In this document: positions 1 through 8,463 of the stretch, one piece after another | How positions within the stretch are numbered: the stretch's first letter is position 1 | Layout: every line of letters starts with the position of its first letter | From: Gp13-AA77 sp036521995 | GTDB lineage: Bacteria > Acidobacteriota > Terriglobia > UBA7540 | Assembly: GCA_036521995.1 (NCBI GenBank) | Contig: DATDGR010000181.1 | Coordinates: 1-64,000, forward strand | Direction of reading: 5' to 3' | DNA: 64,000 nt | Position numbers and translations under genes: made by a program | Notes under the pieces: generated by a model | What the model was told of the DNA's origin: nothing | What the model saw: the letters and a program-made list of their open reading frames with translations, nothing else | Database searches by the model: none

Positions 1-1081
1 TGTTGGTCATGCGCGGCATGGGGATGTGCTCGTAGCTCTCGCGGCGGCCATTGCCGGTCACGCTAGTTTGCATGATACCGGCGCTGAGTTTGTCCTGCAG
101 GTAGCCTTTCAGGATGCCTTTTTCGATCAGGACGTTCTGCTGGGTGGGAACGCCTTCGTCGTCCACATTGAGCGAGCCACGCCGGTCCGGAATGGTGCCG
201 TCGTCTACGACCGTGCAGATGTCCGAGGCCACACGTTCGCCGATCCGGCCGCTGAAGGCAGAGATGCCCTTGCGATTGAAGTCCGCTTCGAGGCCGTGCC
301 CGATGGCCTCATGCAGCAGGATGCCCGGCCAGCCGGGACCGAGCACCACTTCCATCTCGCCGGCGGGCGCGTCCTGGGCGCTCAACTGCACGACGGCCTG
401 CCGGGCGGCTTCCTGAGCGAAGTACTCGGGCGAGCGCTCGCCGGTGAAGAATTCGAGGGCCACCCGTCCGCCGCCGCCGCTCGATCCGGACTGGCGGTTC
501 GAGCCCTCCTGCGCCAGCGCAAAGACGTTGAGCCGCACCAGGGGCTGGAAGTCCGTTACCACGCGGCCGTCCGAGCCGGCGATGAGCACGTGACGGATCT
601 GGTCGGCATAGGTGACGCGAACCTGGCCGATGCGGCTGTCATAGGCGCGCGCCGCGCGGTCGGCCCGGTTCACCAGGTCGAGCTTCTCCTCCAGGCCGCG
701 ATCCGTGGGGGCGTGCGCCACCGGGTAGAAGTTGTGCTGTGATTCAAGCGTGCTCAGGCCCACGGTGGAGACCTGCGCCGGGCCGCTGGCAATGCGGGCC
801 GCGATCTTGGCCGCCTTCTGGATGCGCTCGGGTGCCAGATCGTCCGAGTAGGCGTAGCCGGTCTGCTCGCCGGCCACCACTCGGATGCCGCAGCCCACCG
901 AGATGCCCTCGGTGGCAGTCTTCACCAGCGACTCGTCTACCAGCATCGAGGTGGTGGTGGTGTGCTCGAAGTAGAGGTCGGCGTAGTTGCCGCCCTCGGA
1001 AAGCGCTGCGGCAAGGTAGCGCTCGAGATCCGTCTCACTGAGGCCGTAACGCTCGAAGAAGAAACGGTCGGATTGGCTCAT
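1..1081 (-). CDS. tldD: TldD-family metalloprotease, C-terminus beyond window
   Basis: This is the N-terminal 360 codons of a TldD/PmbA protease; the C-terminal part lies beyond the left edge. The family forms TldD-TldE complexes that degrade unfolded peptides and mature ribosomally made peptides (known for the family). The reverse-strand frame starts MSQSDRFFFERYG at 1081 and stays open to the edge. The zinc motif HEAIGHGLEADFNRKG, with the HExxxH core at about residues 257-262, matches TldD rather than its TldE/PmbA partner, which lacks this motif. The conserved stretches GYAYSDDL, GRVALEFF and ITEIEKG-like LIEKGILKGYLQDKLS are also visible. The partner gene is not in the window. Family call is sure; the missing C-terminal ligand cannot be checked. 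Confidence 0.93.
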   Translation of the reverse strand, partial: MSQSDRFFFERYGLSETDLERYLAAALSEGGNYADLYFEHTTTTSMLVDESLVKTATEGISVGCGIRVVAGEQTGYAYSDDLAPERIQKAAKIAARIASGPAQVSTVGLSTLESQHNFYPVAHAPTDRGLEEKLDLVNRADRAARAYDSRIGQVRVTYADQIRHVLIAGSDGRVVTDFQPLVRLNVFALAQEGSNRQSGSSGGGGRVALEFFTGERSPEYFAQEAARQAVVQLSAQDAPAGEMEVVLGPGWPGILLHEAIGHGLEADFNRKGISAFSGRIGERVASDICTVVDDGTIPDRRGSLNVDDEGVPTQQNVLIEKGILKGYLQDKLSAGIMQTSVTGNGRRESYEHIPMPRMTN

Positions 1082-1151
1082 GGATGGTTGGACTCCACCT
1101 GGAGGCAGCTCAGAGGGCTGCGTGGCCGGGTTTTGAGGTCTTGGATCGTGC

Positions 1152-2420
1152 TTAAACTCGATCATAGCGGCGGGCCGCGCGGCGGGTCAAGGCCGGGCGC
1201 CCATTCCATTCGTGCGTCGTATGCTGATTTTTGGACGAACTATGTCCCTCGTCTATTTTGAGGGGGAGGGAGCGGTATGGGCGGCGGGCAACCGCTCCAG
1301 CCCTCTCCAAGGAGAAGGCTAAGAACCAAGGCTCGAACCTATGGCGGAGCCTTTTTGACGCCTGTGTAGAGCTTGCGCTCCCTTCCCCTATCTCACAGTT
1401 CACAGCTTCGCGGTCGGGGCAGGCCTCGACGGGTCTCAGGCAAAGCCCCGCCAGGCTTATCCAAAATCGAGTTGCGAGGTTTTCGAGATATTTTTTGAAG
1501 CCCTTTGTTTTCTGAAACATCGTGGCTTCGTTCGTAGCTCCCAGGGGTTGGGGTAAGGCTTGAAAACGACGGACGGTGGCAGCGCTCGCCGCCTCGACCG
1601 GCCGCCGCCGCGGAGTCGCCTTTCTCTTTCTTCCCATGACGGCTCGGGGCCTGCGGGATCCAATGCCGTGCGGCGCGGTCTCGTACGACGGCCGCCGTCG
1701 AGATATTTTTGCAACTGTCTTGCTTTCATCAACATTCTGGCTTCGTTCGTCAGTAATCGGGCTTGGGAACTCCAAGCTTTTTTGATCGGCAGCGGCCTGG
1801 CTCGGCTCTGGCGCCGTTTCGCAGTCGCCGGAAGCTTGGCATTGGGTCCACAACCCCTCACCCTTGATATTGACCGCCCGACTCCCGGCTTCTGGAAACG
1901 ATGGGTGCCCCACGCAGGTGACTTTGACCATGGTGTGCTGCCGCGGCAGGTCGATCATGCCGGCTGTCCCCGGAGCCCGGCTCCGCCGCACCCACACCGA
2001 GATGGTCACCCGCCAGTCCGTGCGCTTCAGCCTCAGGCGCCAGCCCCCGGGCCGGGGCAGGACGCCCGCGTCCAGCAGCAGGCGATCCTCCGGCGTGCGG
2101 GCCTCGAGCCAGCGGTCGTAGTTGCGCTTCACCTTGCAGACCACGGCGGCCAGGTAAAGCAACATCTGCTCGCCCCGCGCATTCTCGGCCGGCAGCACGG
2201 CCGCGCGCAGTGCGTCCTGAAAGGGCAGGTAGGCGTCGAATGGCCGCCCGAGTTCGGGGATGCAGGAGGCCGTGACCTGCGTGCGCCAGCCGTGCCGCCA
2301 GGCATTGATGGAACTGCGGCGCTTGCCGCGATCGGATCGGGGTCCGGTGGACTTGAGGGCGTTGGCGCGATTGGCGGCCAGCTTGGCGGGGGTGAGGACC
2401 GAAGATTTGACCAGCGACAT
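1152..2420 (-). CDS. Hypothetical protein with ANRANALKSTGPRS N-terminal signature
   Basis: Function unknown. I chose ATG 2420 (MSLVKSSVLTP) because AAGGAGCG lies just upstream; the frame stays open for another 34 codons before it, without a ribosome site. The N-terminus reads KLAANRANALKSTGPRS, then GKRRSSINAWRHGW, a signature I recognise from multi-copy uncharacterised proteins of Acidobacteriota. The middle (LYLAAVVCKVKRNYDRWLEAR) also fits that family. The C-terminal half is low-complexity, Arg/Pro/Ser rich, and contains repeats: TNEAxMxxK...KYL occurs near 1530 in this frame and again near 1760 in another frame. The last 200 codons may therefore be decayed, and the true end may lie earlier. 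A shattered relative sits near 41.8-42.0 kb. Confidence 0.55.
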   Translation of the reverse strand: MSLVKSSVLTPAKLAANRANALKSTGPRSDRGKRRSSINAWRHGWRTQVTASCIPELGRPFDAYLPFQDALRAAVLPAENARGEQMLLYLAAVVCKVKRNYDRWLEARTPEDRLLLDAGVLPRPGGWRLRLKRTDWRVTISVWVRRSRAPGTAGMIDLPRQHTMVKVTCVGHPSFPEAGSRAVNIKGEGLWTQCQASGDCETAPEPSQAAADQKSLEFPSPITDERSQNVDESKTVAKISRRRPSYETAPHGIGSRRPRAVMGRKRKATPRRRPVEAASAATVRRFQALPQPLGATNEATMFQKTKGFKKYLENLATRFWISLAGLCLRPVEACPDREAVNCEIGEGSASSTQASKRLRHRFEPWFLAFSLERAGAVARRPYRSLPLKIDEGHSSSKNQHTTHEWNGRPALTRRAARRYDRV

Positions 2421-2873
2421 AGGACGCTCCTTCGGGACTCCGCGCAGGCGGAGTCCTGCTCGATCTCGGGCCGGTGGCGACCCGTTAAGGTGATGATGAG
2501 GCGCGGGGGGCCGGGCACTCAAGTCAAGTGTCGGTCAATTCTCTGGCTGGAACCAACCCGCCCGACCCAGCGCCAGGGGGAGCAAACGTAGCCCCGACCT
2601 CTCTTGGGGTGGTCAGCGGCTTTTCCGGGCCAACCAGTTCGAAGTTGGGTCCCTCCGGGCGGCGCGTGACGAGCCCGGCGAGCCTCGACCTTGCGCCATG
2701 GAATCACGCCCGTGCCTTCGGCTTTGGGGAATGCGGCCCGAAGCCGGAACAAACCTTTGACCGGCCAATGACATTGCCGTGACAATTGCCATGCGCGTAA
2801 TCCGATAAATTGACAGGTGAAGGCGTCGAATCGGCTGCGGCTTGGGGCTTATGAGTCCAATTGCGGAGGAGCG
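2421..2873. other. Intergenic region with conserved leader block
   Basis: No convincing gene here. Bases 2489-2540 (GTGATGATGAGGCGCGGGGGG, then CTCAAGTCAA and GGTCAATT) are closely similar to 42073-42123, which lies at the matching place upstream of the decayed relative of the 1152-2420 gene. The leader was probably copied together with that gene family. The rest (2541-2873) shows nothing I can name beyond the ribosome site of the next gene. Confidence 0.5.
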
Positions 2874-4070
2874 ATGAAGACGATAGTGAAGACTCGCAGC
2901 GCTGTTGTCAGTTTGGTCTTGACCGCCACCATGGTGGCGTGGGCGCCGCGGCGCGGGGCCGCACAAGTTTCCGAACTCCCGTCAGCTCAATCGATTTTTC
3001 AGGTGGTGCCGACTCCCAATGAGAATTTCGAAAACGAACTGCTGGCGGCTTCGGCGTCCGCTCCGAATGATATCTGGGCCGTGGGTCAGTCCACCATACA
3101 TTTTGACGGCACCAAGTGGACGGCATTCCCCGCGCCCATGATCAAGGGCGACAACACCAGCCAACTGGGCGGCGTTGCCGATATCTCTCCTACTGAGGCT
3201 TGGGCCGTCGGAACCGTGAACATCGGCCTGGCAAATCCCGGGCAAGTGATTGAGCGGTGGAACGGCCAGCAGTGGAGCGTCTTTCCGGGCCCGCATTTCC
3301 AGTCCGGCGATCAACCCAGTCTGACAGCGATGGCCACCATCTCGCCTGACGACATCTGGGCGGTGGGGGATTTGTTAGCCGACGGCGGCGAGCTGCTTGA
3401 GTTCCTTTTCGAGCACTGGGACGGCACGTCCTGGACCGCCACGACCTTGGGATCTCCCGATGCTTTTCTCTTCGGGGCCTCCGCCGACGCCACGAACGAC
3501 GCCTGGGCGGTTGGGTTCTCAGGATTCGAAAATGAAAGCAGCAGCACCGTAACCGTGCACTGGGACGGGACGGAATGGGCGATCGTGTCGAGCCCCAACG
3601 TCGGACAGGGCGCCAATCAGCTCAATGCGGTCCTGGCGCTGGCTCCGGACGATGCCTGGGCGGTGGGCTTCTCTACGCCGGTTCCTCAAGCCGCCACACT
3701 GACGCTCATCGAGCATTGGGATGGCGTCAGTTGGACGGTGGTGCCGAGCCCCAACGTCGGCCCTAACAGCGGGTACCAATCAAACCGCCTGCTGGGAATA
3801 ACGGCCGTCTCGTCCACCGACGTCTGGGCCTTTGGGTCGTATTTCGCTGCCAATGGATCAGGCCACCAAATGACGCTGCTGCTCCATTGGGATGGCGACA
3901 CCTGGAGCATCGTTCCAAGCCCGAACCCCACCCGAGGTGGCTTCCTCTCCGATCTTCTCTGGGCTGGAGTCGTCCCGTCGCCGGATAACGTATGGATTGT
4001 GGGGGCTGAGGACGAAGCCCCTCACGAAGGTACTCTGGCCATCCACGCTACCACGGGATCTCAACCGTAG
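2874..4070 (+). CDS. Secreted seven-repeat beta-propeller protein
   Basis: Probable extracellular or periplasmic protein of unknown ligand. ATG 2874 follows GGAGGAGCG at ideal spacing, so I prefer it to the upstream in-frame start at 2817. The N-terminus is a signal peptide (MKTIVKTRSAVVSLVLTATM, cleaved near GAAQ). The body is seven repeats of about 50-60 residues with the pattern S-P-x-D-x-W-A-V-G ... H-W-D-G-x-x-W-x-x-V-P-S-P-N. Examples are APNDIWAVG, SPTEAWAVG, SPDDIWAVG, ATNDAWAVG, APDDAWAVG, SSTDVWAFG and SPDNVWIVG. Seven such units suggest a closed seven-bladed propeller (inference). No catalytic motif is visible. It stands alone between a hypothetical gene and a convergent methyltransferase gene. 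Confidence 0.75.
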   Translation: MKTIVKTRSAVVSLVLTATMVAWAPRRGAAQVSELPSAQSIFQVVPTPNENFENELLAASASAPNDIWAVGQSTIHFDGTKWTAFPAPMIKGDNTSQLGGVADISPTEAWAVGTVNIGLANPGQVIERWNGQQWSVFPGPHFQSGDQPSLTAMATISPDDIWAVGDLLADGGELLEFLFEHWDGTSWTATTLGSPDAFLFGASADATNDAWAVGFSGFENESSSTVTVHWDGTEWAIVSSPNVGQGANQLNAVLALAPDDAWAVGFSTPVPQAATLTLIEHWDGVSWTVVPSPNVGPNSGYQSNRLLGITAVSSTDVWAFGSYFAANGSGHQMTLLLHWDGDTWSIVPSPNPTRGGFLSDLLWAGVVPSPDNVWIVGAEDEAPHEGTLAIHATTGSQP

Positions 4071-4216
4071 AGCCGTGGCCGGTGCCCGCCTGATGGGCGC
4101 GACCGCAAGGCCCCAGGGAGCATGTGGGTGCACGGTGTTTGTAAGTGCCCACGACGAGACCACCTCTCGTCGTCGCGACCGAGCCCTAACACGGTGCCTG
4201 AGGTGTTCGTGCCGTC

Positions 4217-5434
4217 TCAGGCGTTGTTGACGTCACGGCCGGGCACCACATCGATCTGCATTCTTGGATCGGCCGCCGGTACATACGTGGCCGGCAATCC
4301 CAGCTCGCGGCGCACGATGTTGCAGCCTTGCGCGATCGCGCTCGCCTTGTAGAAGGCGATCTCGCGGTTCGCCCCTTGACGGCCAAAGCCACAATCGCTC
4401 GACACGATCAGGCGCTCCGGAGGAATGTACTTCAAGGCCTTGCGGATCTCGGCGGCCACGTCTTCCGGCCGGTCGGCCTGAAGCGCACGATGGCTGACGG
4501 CGCCCACGCAAATCTTTTTCTTGACGTCGTGCCCTTTGGAAAAGAACGGCTCGAACAACTCCAGGTCCTTCTGGTTGCGATCCTTCATCTCCAGCGTCCA
4601 GACGTCGCCCCGGCAACGCTCCAGGTAGATCTCGATGGAGTTAGCGTAACTCGTGTCCTCCATGACGCGCTGCATGTTCGGGTTGCCCCAGCAGGTGTGG
4701 ATCCAGAGCTCCACGTCTTCGAGCCCCTGCACTTCGCGGTTGAAAGCGTCGATCATGAACTTCACCGCCTCATGGTCCTTGCCATACGTATTGGCCATGA
4801 AATGGAACGTCGGCTCCTCAATCTGGATGCACCGGCAGCCGGCGCTCCGCAGCGCCAGCAGTTCCTTATTCATCGCCTCCGCCATGTCCCAGATGACCTC
4901 TCGTTTGTCCTTGTAATGGGGCGTGTGAATGTCCAGGAAGAGCGCCATCACCTGGGAGCAGCAGGTGCCGAACTTCACCGGCTTGTGTGTCTTTCCCTGC
5001 GCGATGCGCCACAGCTTCGGATAGTCGAGCGGGCGGTGCTCGATCTTGGCGACCACGTGCGGCCAGCGCCAGCCGGTGTAGATCTCGTTCAGCAGCGTGC
5101 CGGGCGGGTAGTGGAGCCAAGGCGCCGTGGTCTCCTCCGGTTGCAGGTGGTCCCCTTCGAAACCTGCCCAGCGCTGCAGCGGATAGTGGTGCCAGGCGCG
5201 GCCTGCCAGGTCCTCATCCACGTGGAAGTCACCGTGCGTCAGAATGTCGAGTCCGGCTCGCTCCTGGTCGCTGACAACCACAGCCATCGCGTCCAGAAAC
5301 TTCTCACGGAATCGAACGTCGAGCATGCACGTGTCGAGCGGGCGGCCCCACATGCTCACATCGAACCAGCGTGGACGCGGAAACGATCCCGTGACCGTGC
5401 TGGGGAGAATCAGATTGGCCGTAGCTGTGAACAT
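4217..5434 (-). CDS. Cobalamin-independent methionine synthase-like (MetE C-domain) protein
   Basis: A single-domain zinc methyltransferase of the MetE C-terminal/UROD-like superfamily, 405 residues against about 750 for full MetE. Such stand-alone proteins move methyl or alkyl groups onto thiols; the substrate here is unknown. ATG 5434 follows GGAGGAGACCC. The N-terminus TVTGSFPRPRWF is the usual opening of the domain. Zinc ligands look present: IHTCWGN near residue 245, a Glu in TLEMKD shortly after, and SSDCGFG near residue 348. Because the MetE N-domain is absent, it is unlikely to use methyl-tetrahydrofolate triglutamate in the canonical way. No pathway neighbours are present. Confidence 0.8.
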   Translation of the reverse strand: MFTATANLILPSTVTGSFPRPRWFDVSMWGRPLDTCMLDVRFREKFLDAMAVVVSDQERAGLDILTHGDFHVDEDLAGRAWHHYPLQRWAGFEGDHLQPEETTAPWLHYPPGTLLNEIYTGWRWPHVVAKIEHRPLDYPKLWRIAQGKTHKPVKFGTCCSQVMALFLDIHTPHYKDKREVIWDMAEAMNKELLALRSAGCRCIQIEEPTFHFMANTYGKDHEAVKFMIDAFNREVQGLEDVELWIHTCWGNPNMQRVMEDTSYANSIEIYLERCRGDVWTLEMKDRNQKDLELFEPFFSKGHDVKKKICVGAVSHRALQADRPEDVAAEIRKALKYIPPERLIVSSDCGFGRQGANREIAFYKASAIAQGCNIVRRELGLPATYVPAADPRMQIDVVPGRDVNNA

Positions 5435-5547
5435 GGGTCTCCTCCAACCGGCATTCTACTCCCGCTCGCCTAAGATTCATCCTGGCACTTCCACTTAGGG
5501 GAAACGGATATCCAAGGTGGCAAGAAATTTCCCAGGCCCGTATCGAG

Positions 5548-5880
5548 TTGAGCATCGCCGACGAAGGTCAGCCCTCATATCCTAAATCAAGCGTGGGTCT
5601 TACAGAACACCTTCGAAAGCCGGTTGGCCGGATCATTGCCCCGTCCCTTGATGAAATCAAAGCGGACTCTTCTGGTGGAGGTTTGACATTGAAGGCAGGC
5701 ACGGCCAGCGCCCCCTCCCGGCGCCTCGAACTGGTTCTTGAATTGTATTTCCTGGTGGCGCTGCTTTCGACGTCAGGTCTGGATAATCTCGTATTCCTCA
5801 CACTTCTGTTGGCCGGCGTACTCGTGGCTGGACGGATGGCCGCGCGAATCCGGGCTTCCGCAGTGGCCTTGCTGGCCTAG
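5548..5880 (+). CDS. Possible small membrane protein, doubtful
   Basis: An open frame of 110 codons in the 5435-5955 gap between divergent-facing genes. No ribosome site is seen at any start. The C-terminal half is hydrophobic (LELVLELYFLVALLSTSG, then FLTLLLAGVLVAGRMAAR), enough for one or two membrane helices. The N-terminal half resembles nothing I know. It may be a gene fragment rather than an expressed gene. The rest of the gap shows nothing else. Confidence 0.25.
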   Translation: MSIADEGQPSYPKSSVGLTEHLRKPVGRIIAPSLDEIKADSSGGGLTLKAGTASAPSRRLELVLELYFLVALLSTSGLDNLVFLTLLLAGVLVAGRMAARIRASAVALLA

Positions 5881-5955
5881 ATAGCACGAGCGCCACAGCG
5901 GGTCCGCGTGCGATCCGGCGGCAAAGGGTATCCTCACGGGCCGAATCTTGATCAG

Positions 5956-6363
5956 CTAGTCCTTCTCCCCTCCAGTTTCGTCGAACTTCAGTGCCGCCGA
6001 GTTCATGCAATAGCGCAATCCCGTGGGCCGCGGCCCGTCTTCGAACACGTGGCCCAGGTGGGCGTCGCATCGACTGCAGCGCGCCTCGGTCCGCGCCATG
6101 CCGTGACTGGAATCGTTGTGGGTTTCGATGTTCTCCTCCGCCACCGGGGCCCAGAAACTCGGCCACCCCGTACCGGATTCGAACTTCGTCTCCGAACTGA
6201 ACAGCGGCGCTCTGCAGCACACGCAGCGAAAGACGCCCTTTTCGTGCAGATCCCAGTATTCGCCTGTAAAGGGCCGTTCCGTGCCTGCCCGCCGGGTCAC
6301 CTGAAACTGCTCGGGCGTAAGCTCCTTCTGCCACTCGGCATCCGATTTTACGACCTTCTCCAT
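5956..6363 (-). CDS. msrB: Peptide-methionine (R)-S-oxide reductase MsrB
   Basis: Reduces methionine-R-sulfoxide in damaged proteins, probably in the cytosol since no signal peptide is seen. At 135 residues it is the usual length for a lone MsrB domain. Motifs: GTERPFTGEYWDLHEKGVF; structural zinc cysteines CVCC and CSRC; KFESGTGWPSF; GHVFEDGPRPTGLRYCMNS, whose RYCMNS holds the catalytic Cys. ATG 6363 follows GGAGAGG. A candidate extended -10 (TGCTAGAAT) lies about 60 bases upstream on the same strand. The gene is divergent from the glycoside hydrolase at 6532. Confidence 0.96.
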   Translation of the reverse strand: MEKVVKSDAEWQKELTPEQFQVTRRAGTERPFTGEYWDLHEKGVFRCVCCRAPLFSSETKFESGTGWPSFWAPVAEENIETHNDSSHGMARTEARCSRCDAHLGHVFEDGPRPTGLRYCMNSAALKFDETGGEKD

Positions 6364-6425
6364 TTGAATACCTCTCCGTGCCCGTAAGGTGAACCGGGCC
6401 AGAATCCACGGGAGCTTCGTCGTTT

Positions 6426-6434
6426 ATTCTAGCA
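6426..6434 (-). promoter_or_regulatory. Candidate extended -10 promoter for msrB
   Basis: Read on the minus strand the bases are TGCTAGAAT, an extended -10 (TGn plus TAGAAT). Transcription would start near 6420, giving a leader of about 57 bases to the msrB ATG. No clear -35 is present, as allowed for extended -10 promoters. Confidence 0.4.
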
Positions 6435-6500
6435 GATGGATCCTCACCAAGGCCGGCACACCTCCGCCTTCCGCTGGCCTGCGCCGTCGCGCCCCGTCTC

Positions 6501-6509
6501 TGCTATCAT
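6501..6509 (+). promoter_or_regulatory. Candidate extended -10 promoter for glycoside hydrolase
   Basis: TGCTATCAT, an extended -10, about 23 bases before the ATG at 6532. The same CTCTGCTATCAT string recurs at 8438-8448, before rfaE2. No good -35 is seen. Confidence 0.4.
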
Positions 6510-6531
6510 CATGCGCGCGACGGAGGCTTCC

Positions 6532-8406
6532 ATGATCAAAGTCGGACGTTTGGGCTATGTGGCAGCTGCGGGTATCGCCTTTGCGGTGGTGGTCTCGTGC
6601 CCGGCGGGACAGAAACCGGAACTCGCGCCCCAAACGATTACGAAAAGCGGCTCGGTACCCGGCCACATTCCGCCCCGGCGCTCCTCCCAGATTCGGGACG
6701 GCTTTGGCATCAACTCCGATCTACCGCGCAACCCTTACCTGCCCTGGGACCGCTGGTGGTGGACTCGCATGTTTGACGCTGGCGTGAAATGGATCCGCAT
6801 TGGGCAGTACGAAAACAGTTCCGATCAGACGAGCTGGGACTGGGTGGAGCAGCAGCGTGGTGTCCTCAAGGTCTCACCTCAGGCCGATGACTACGTGGAT
6901 TCGCTCGTTGACAACGGTGTCGAGATTCAGGTGCAGCTCCTTTACGGCAACCCCATGTATACCTCGCCCGCCGGCCGCCTGCCGGATTCGATTCTGCCCG
7001 CGCCCGGATCGTTCCACAACCCGGACCGCAGCCTTTACTCGGTCTTCTGGCCGCCGAGAACGCCCGAGCAGATCGACGCTTTTATCCGTTACGTCAAATT
7101 CATGGTGAACCATTTCCGCGGCCGCATTCACTATTGGGCGCTGTGGAACGAGCAGGATATCGACTACTGGAATCCCGAGCCCAATCCCGAGGACTATGGG
7201 CGCCTGCTCAGGGCCTTCGTTCCCGCCGTGCACGAAATCGATCCCGAGGCCAAAGTGATCTACGGTGGGCAGGCCTGGCCGCTTTCCCGCGACTTCATCC
7301 GGCGCGCGCTGGGCACGTGCCAGTGCGCCTCCGGCATTGACGTGTTTGCTTATCACATCTATCCCGATTACGGGCACAATCTCAACCCGGAGGCCGTCGA
7401 TTACGCCCAGCACGCGGCCGGAGGCGGCCGCCTGTCGCGCCAGGCGGTCCTCCATTACCCGGGTGTGAAGCCCGGCGTTCAGTTCTGGTGCGACGAGTTC
7501 AATTCGATCCCCTCGTGGACGGACATGGACGAATCCGTCCAGGCCAAGTACATTCCGCGCCAACTGGTCTACAACTGGGCGGCCGGCGTTAAGACCTTTG
7601 TTTGGCTGCTGACTTCCGCCACCGACGGCAATGAGTACGACGACTTCGGCATGATCCACGGCCTGCGTTACCTGCCTGACGACTTCACGCCACGCCCGGT
7701 TTATCAAACGCTCGCCCACACCAACTGGCTCTTCTCGGACACCCGCCCCGACCCGTCGATCCGTATCGTAAGCCCCGAGCTCGACGCGGTGGGCCGCCAG
7801 GCTGGGGCGCCGCCCTTCGTCTATGGATTCCGCTCGCGCTCCGGCAAGGCCCTCGTGGCTTACTGGCTAGGAGTCCGGAGCCAGCCGGGTAACAAGTTTT
7901 CAAGCTACACGGCTAGCCTCCATCTGGAAGGGAGCGGCATTCGCCGGCCCGTACTCATCGATGTGACTTCGGGCGCCATTACGCCGCTCGACTGGAAGAA
8001 CGGCCACGCCGGAGAGCTCGGTCCCGTTCCCGTGCGCGACAGCGTCGTGGCCATCGCAGACGCCGATTACTTCGACTGGGCCGAGCTGCCCGAGGCGCCG
8101 AGTTCGCTTCGGGTGGCGCCGAAGGCCGACGGCGACCTGCAACTCACGTGGGAGCTGCACAGCGGCGGTCCGGCCGAGGTGGTGGTGGAACGACGCCTCG
8201 ACATTGCGCCCGGCGGTGCAGGCGGAGGTTCGGCAAACGACCCAAGTCCGGCGGGCGCCTGGGAGAAGATCACCACCCTGCCGGCCGGACGCGTCGAATG
8301 CACGGATTCAACCCTGCCCCGGGGAGCGCACGCCTCCTACCGCGTCCGGGCGGTAAACGCGACGGGGCCGTCGGCCTACTCGAACGTCGTCCGGGTGGCA
8401 CGCTAG
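6532..8406 (+). CDS. Secreted clan-A glycoside hydrolase with Fn3-like tail
   Basis: Probable exported polysaccharide-degrading enzyme of the (beta/alpha)8 clan, nearest in feel to GH39/GH5-type families; the exact family and substrate are uncertain. ATG 6532 follows GGAGG; earlier in-frame codons from 6436 lack a site. The N-terminus (VGRLGYVAAAGIAFAVVVSC) is a signal peptide ending in a weak lipobox V-V-S-C. The barrel spans about residues 45-430. WALWNEQD places the acid/base Glu at residue 207, and QFWCDEFNS places the likely nucleophile Glu at residue 322. Aromatic sites such as DRWWWTRMF fit sugar binding. A beta-rich stretch follows, and the last 100 residues (APSSLRVAP ... VRAVNATGPSAYSNVV) look like a fibronectin-III module. 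Confidence 0.8.
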   Translation: MIKVGRLGYVAAAGIAFAVVVSCPAGQKPELAPQTITKSGSVPGHIPPRRSSQIRDGFGINSDLPRNPYLPWDRWWWTRMFDAGVKWIRIGQYENSSDQTSWDWVEQQRGVLKVSPQADDYVDSLVDNGVEIQVQLLYGNPMYTSPAGRLPDSILPAPGSFHNPDRSLYSVFWPPRTPEQIDAFIRYVKFMVNHFRGRIHYWALWNEQDIDYWNPEPNPEDYGRLLRAFVPAVHEIDPEAKVIYGGQAWPLSRDFIRRALGTCQCASGIDVFAYHIYPDYGHNLNPEAVDYAQHAAGGGRLSRQAVLHYPGVKPGVQFWCDEFNSIPSWTDMDESVQAKYIPRQLVYNWAAGVKTFVWLLTSATDGNEYDDFGMIHGLRYLPDDFTPRPVYQTLAHTNWLFSDTRPDPSIRIVSPELDAVGRQAGAPPFVYGFRSRSGKALVAYWLGVRSQPGNKFSSYTASLHLEGSGIRRPVLIDVTSGAITPLDWKNGHAGELGPVPVRDSVVAIADADYFDWAELPEAPSSLRVAPKADGDLQLTWELHSGGPAEVVVERRLDIAPGGAGGGSANDPSPAGAWEKITTLPAGRVECTDSTLPRGAHASYRVRAVNATGPSAYSNVVRVAR

Positions 8407-8439
8407 CTCGGCAGCGCGCCAGCCACCCCAAGCCCGCTC

Positions 8440-8448
8440 TGCTATCAT
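8440..8448 (+). promoter_or_regulatory. Candidate extended -10 promoter for rfaE2-mfd
   Basis: TGCTATCAT, identical to the element at 6501-6509, about 15 bases before the rfaE2 ATG. The start site would fall near 8455, giving a very short leader. Confidence 0.35.
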
Positions 8449-8463
8449 AAGGGTGACGATCCA

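Noticed and set aside
26..742. Plus-strand open frame of 238 codons at the left edge
   Set aside because: It is the antisense of the tldD gene; the reverse strand carries the zinc motif and all family stretches.
1560..2591. Plus-strand open frame of 343 codons
   Set aside because: Opposes the hypothetical gene that has a ribosome site and a family signature; the plus frame is Pro/Arg/Gly-rich shadow.
2740..2775. Further copy of the CCGGTCAATGAG repeat (ACCGGCCAATGAC)
   Set aside because: Only a partial match with one central change and no second half; could be chance.
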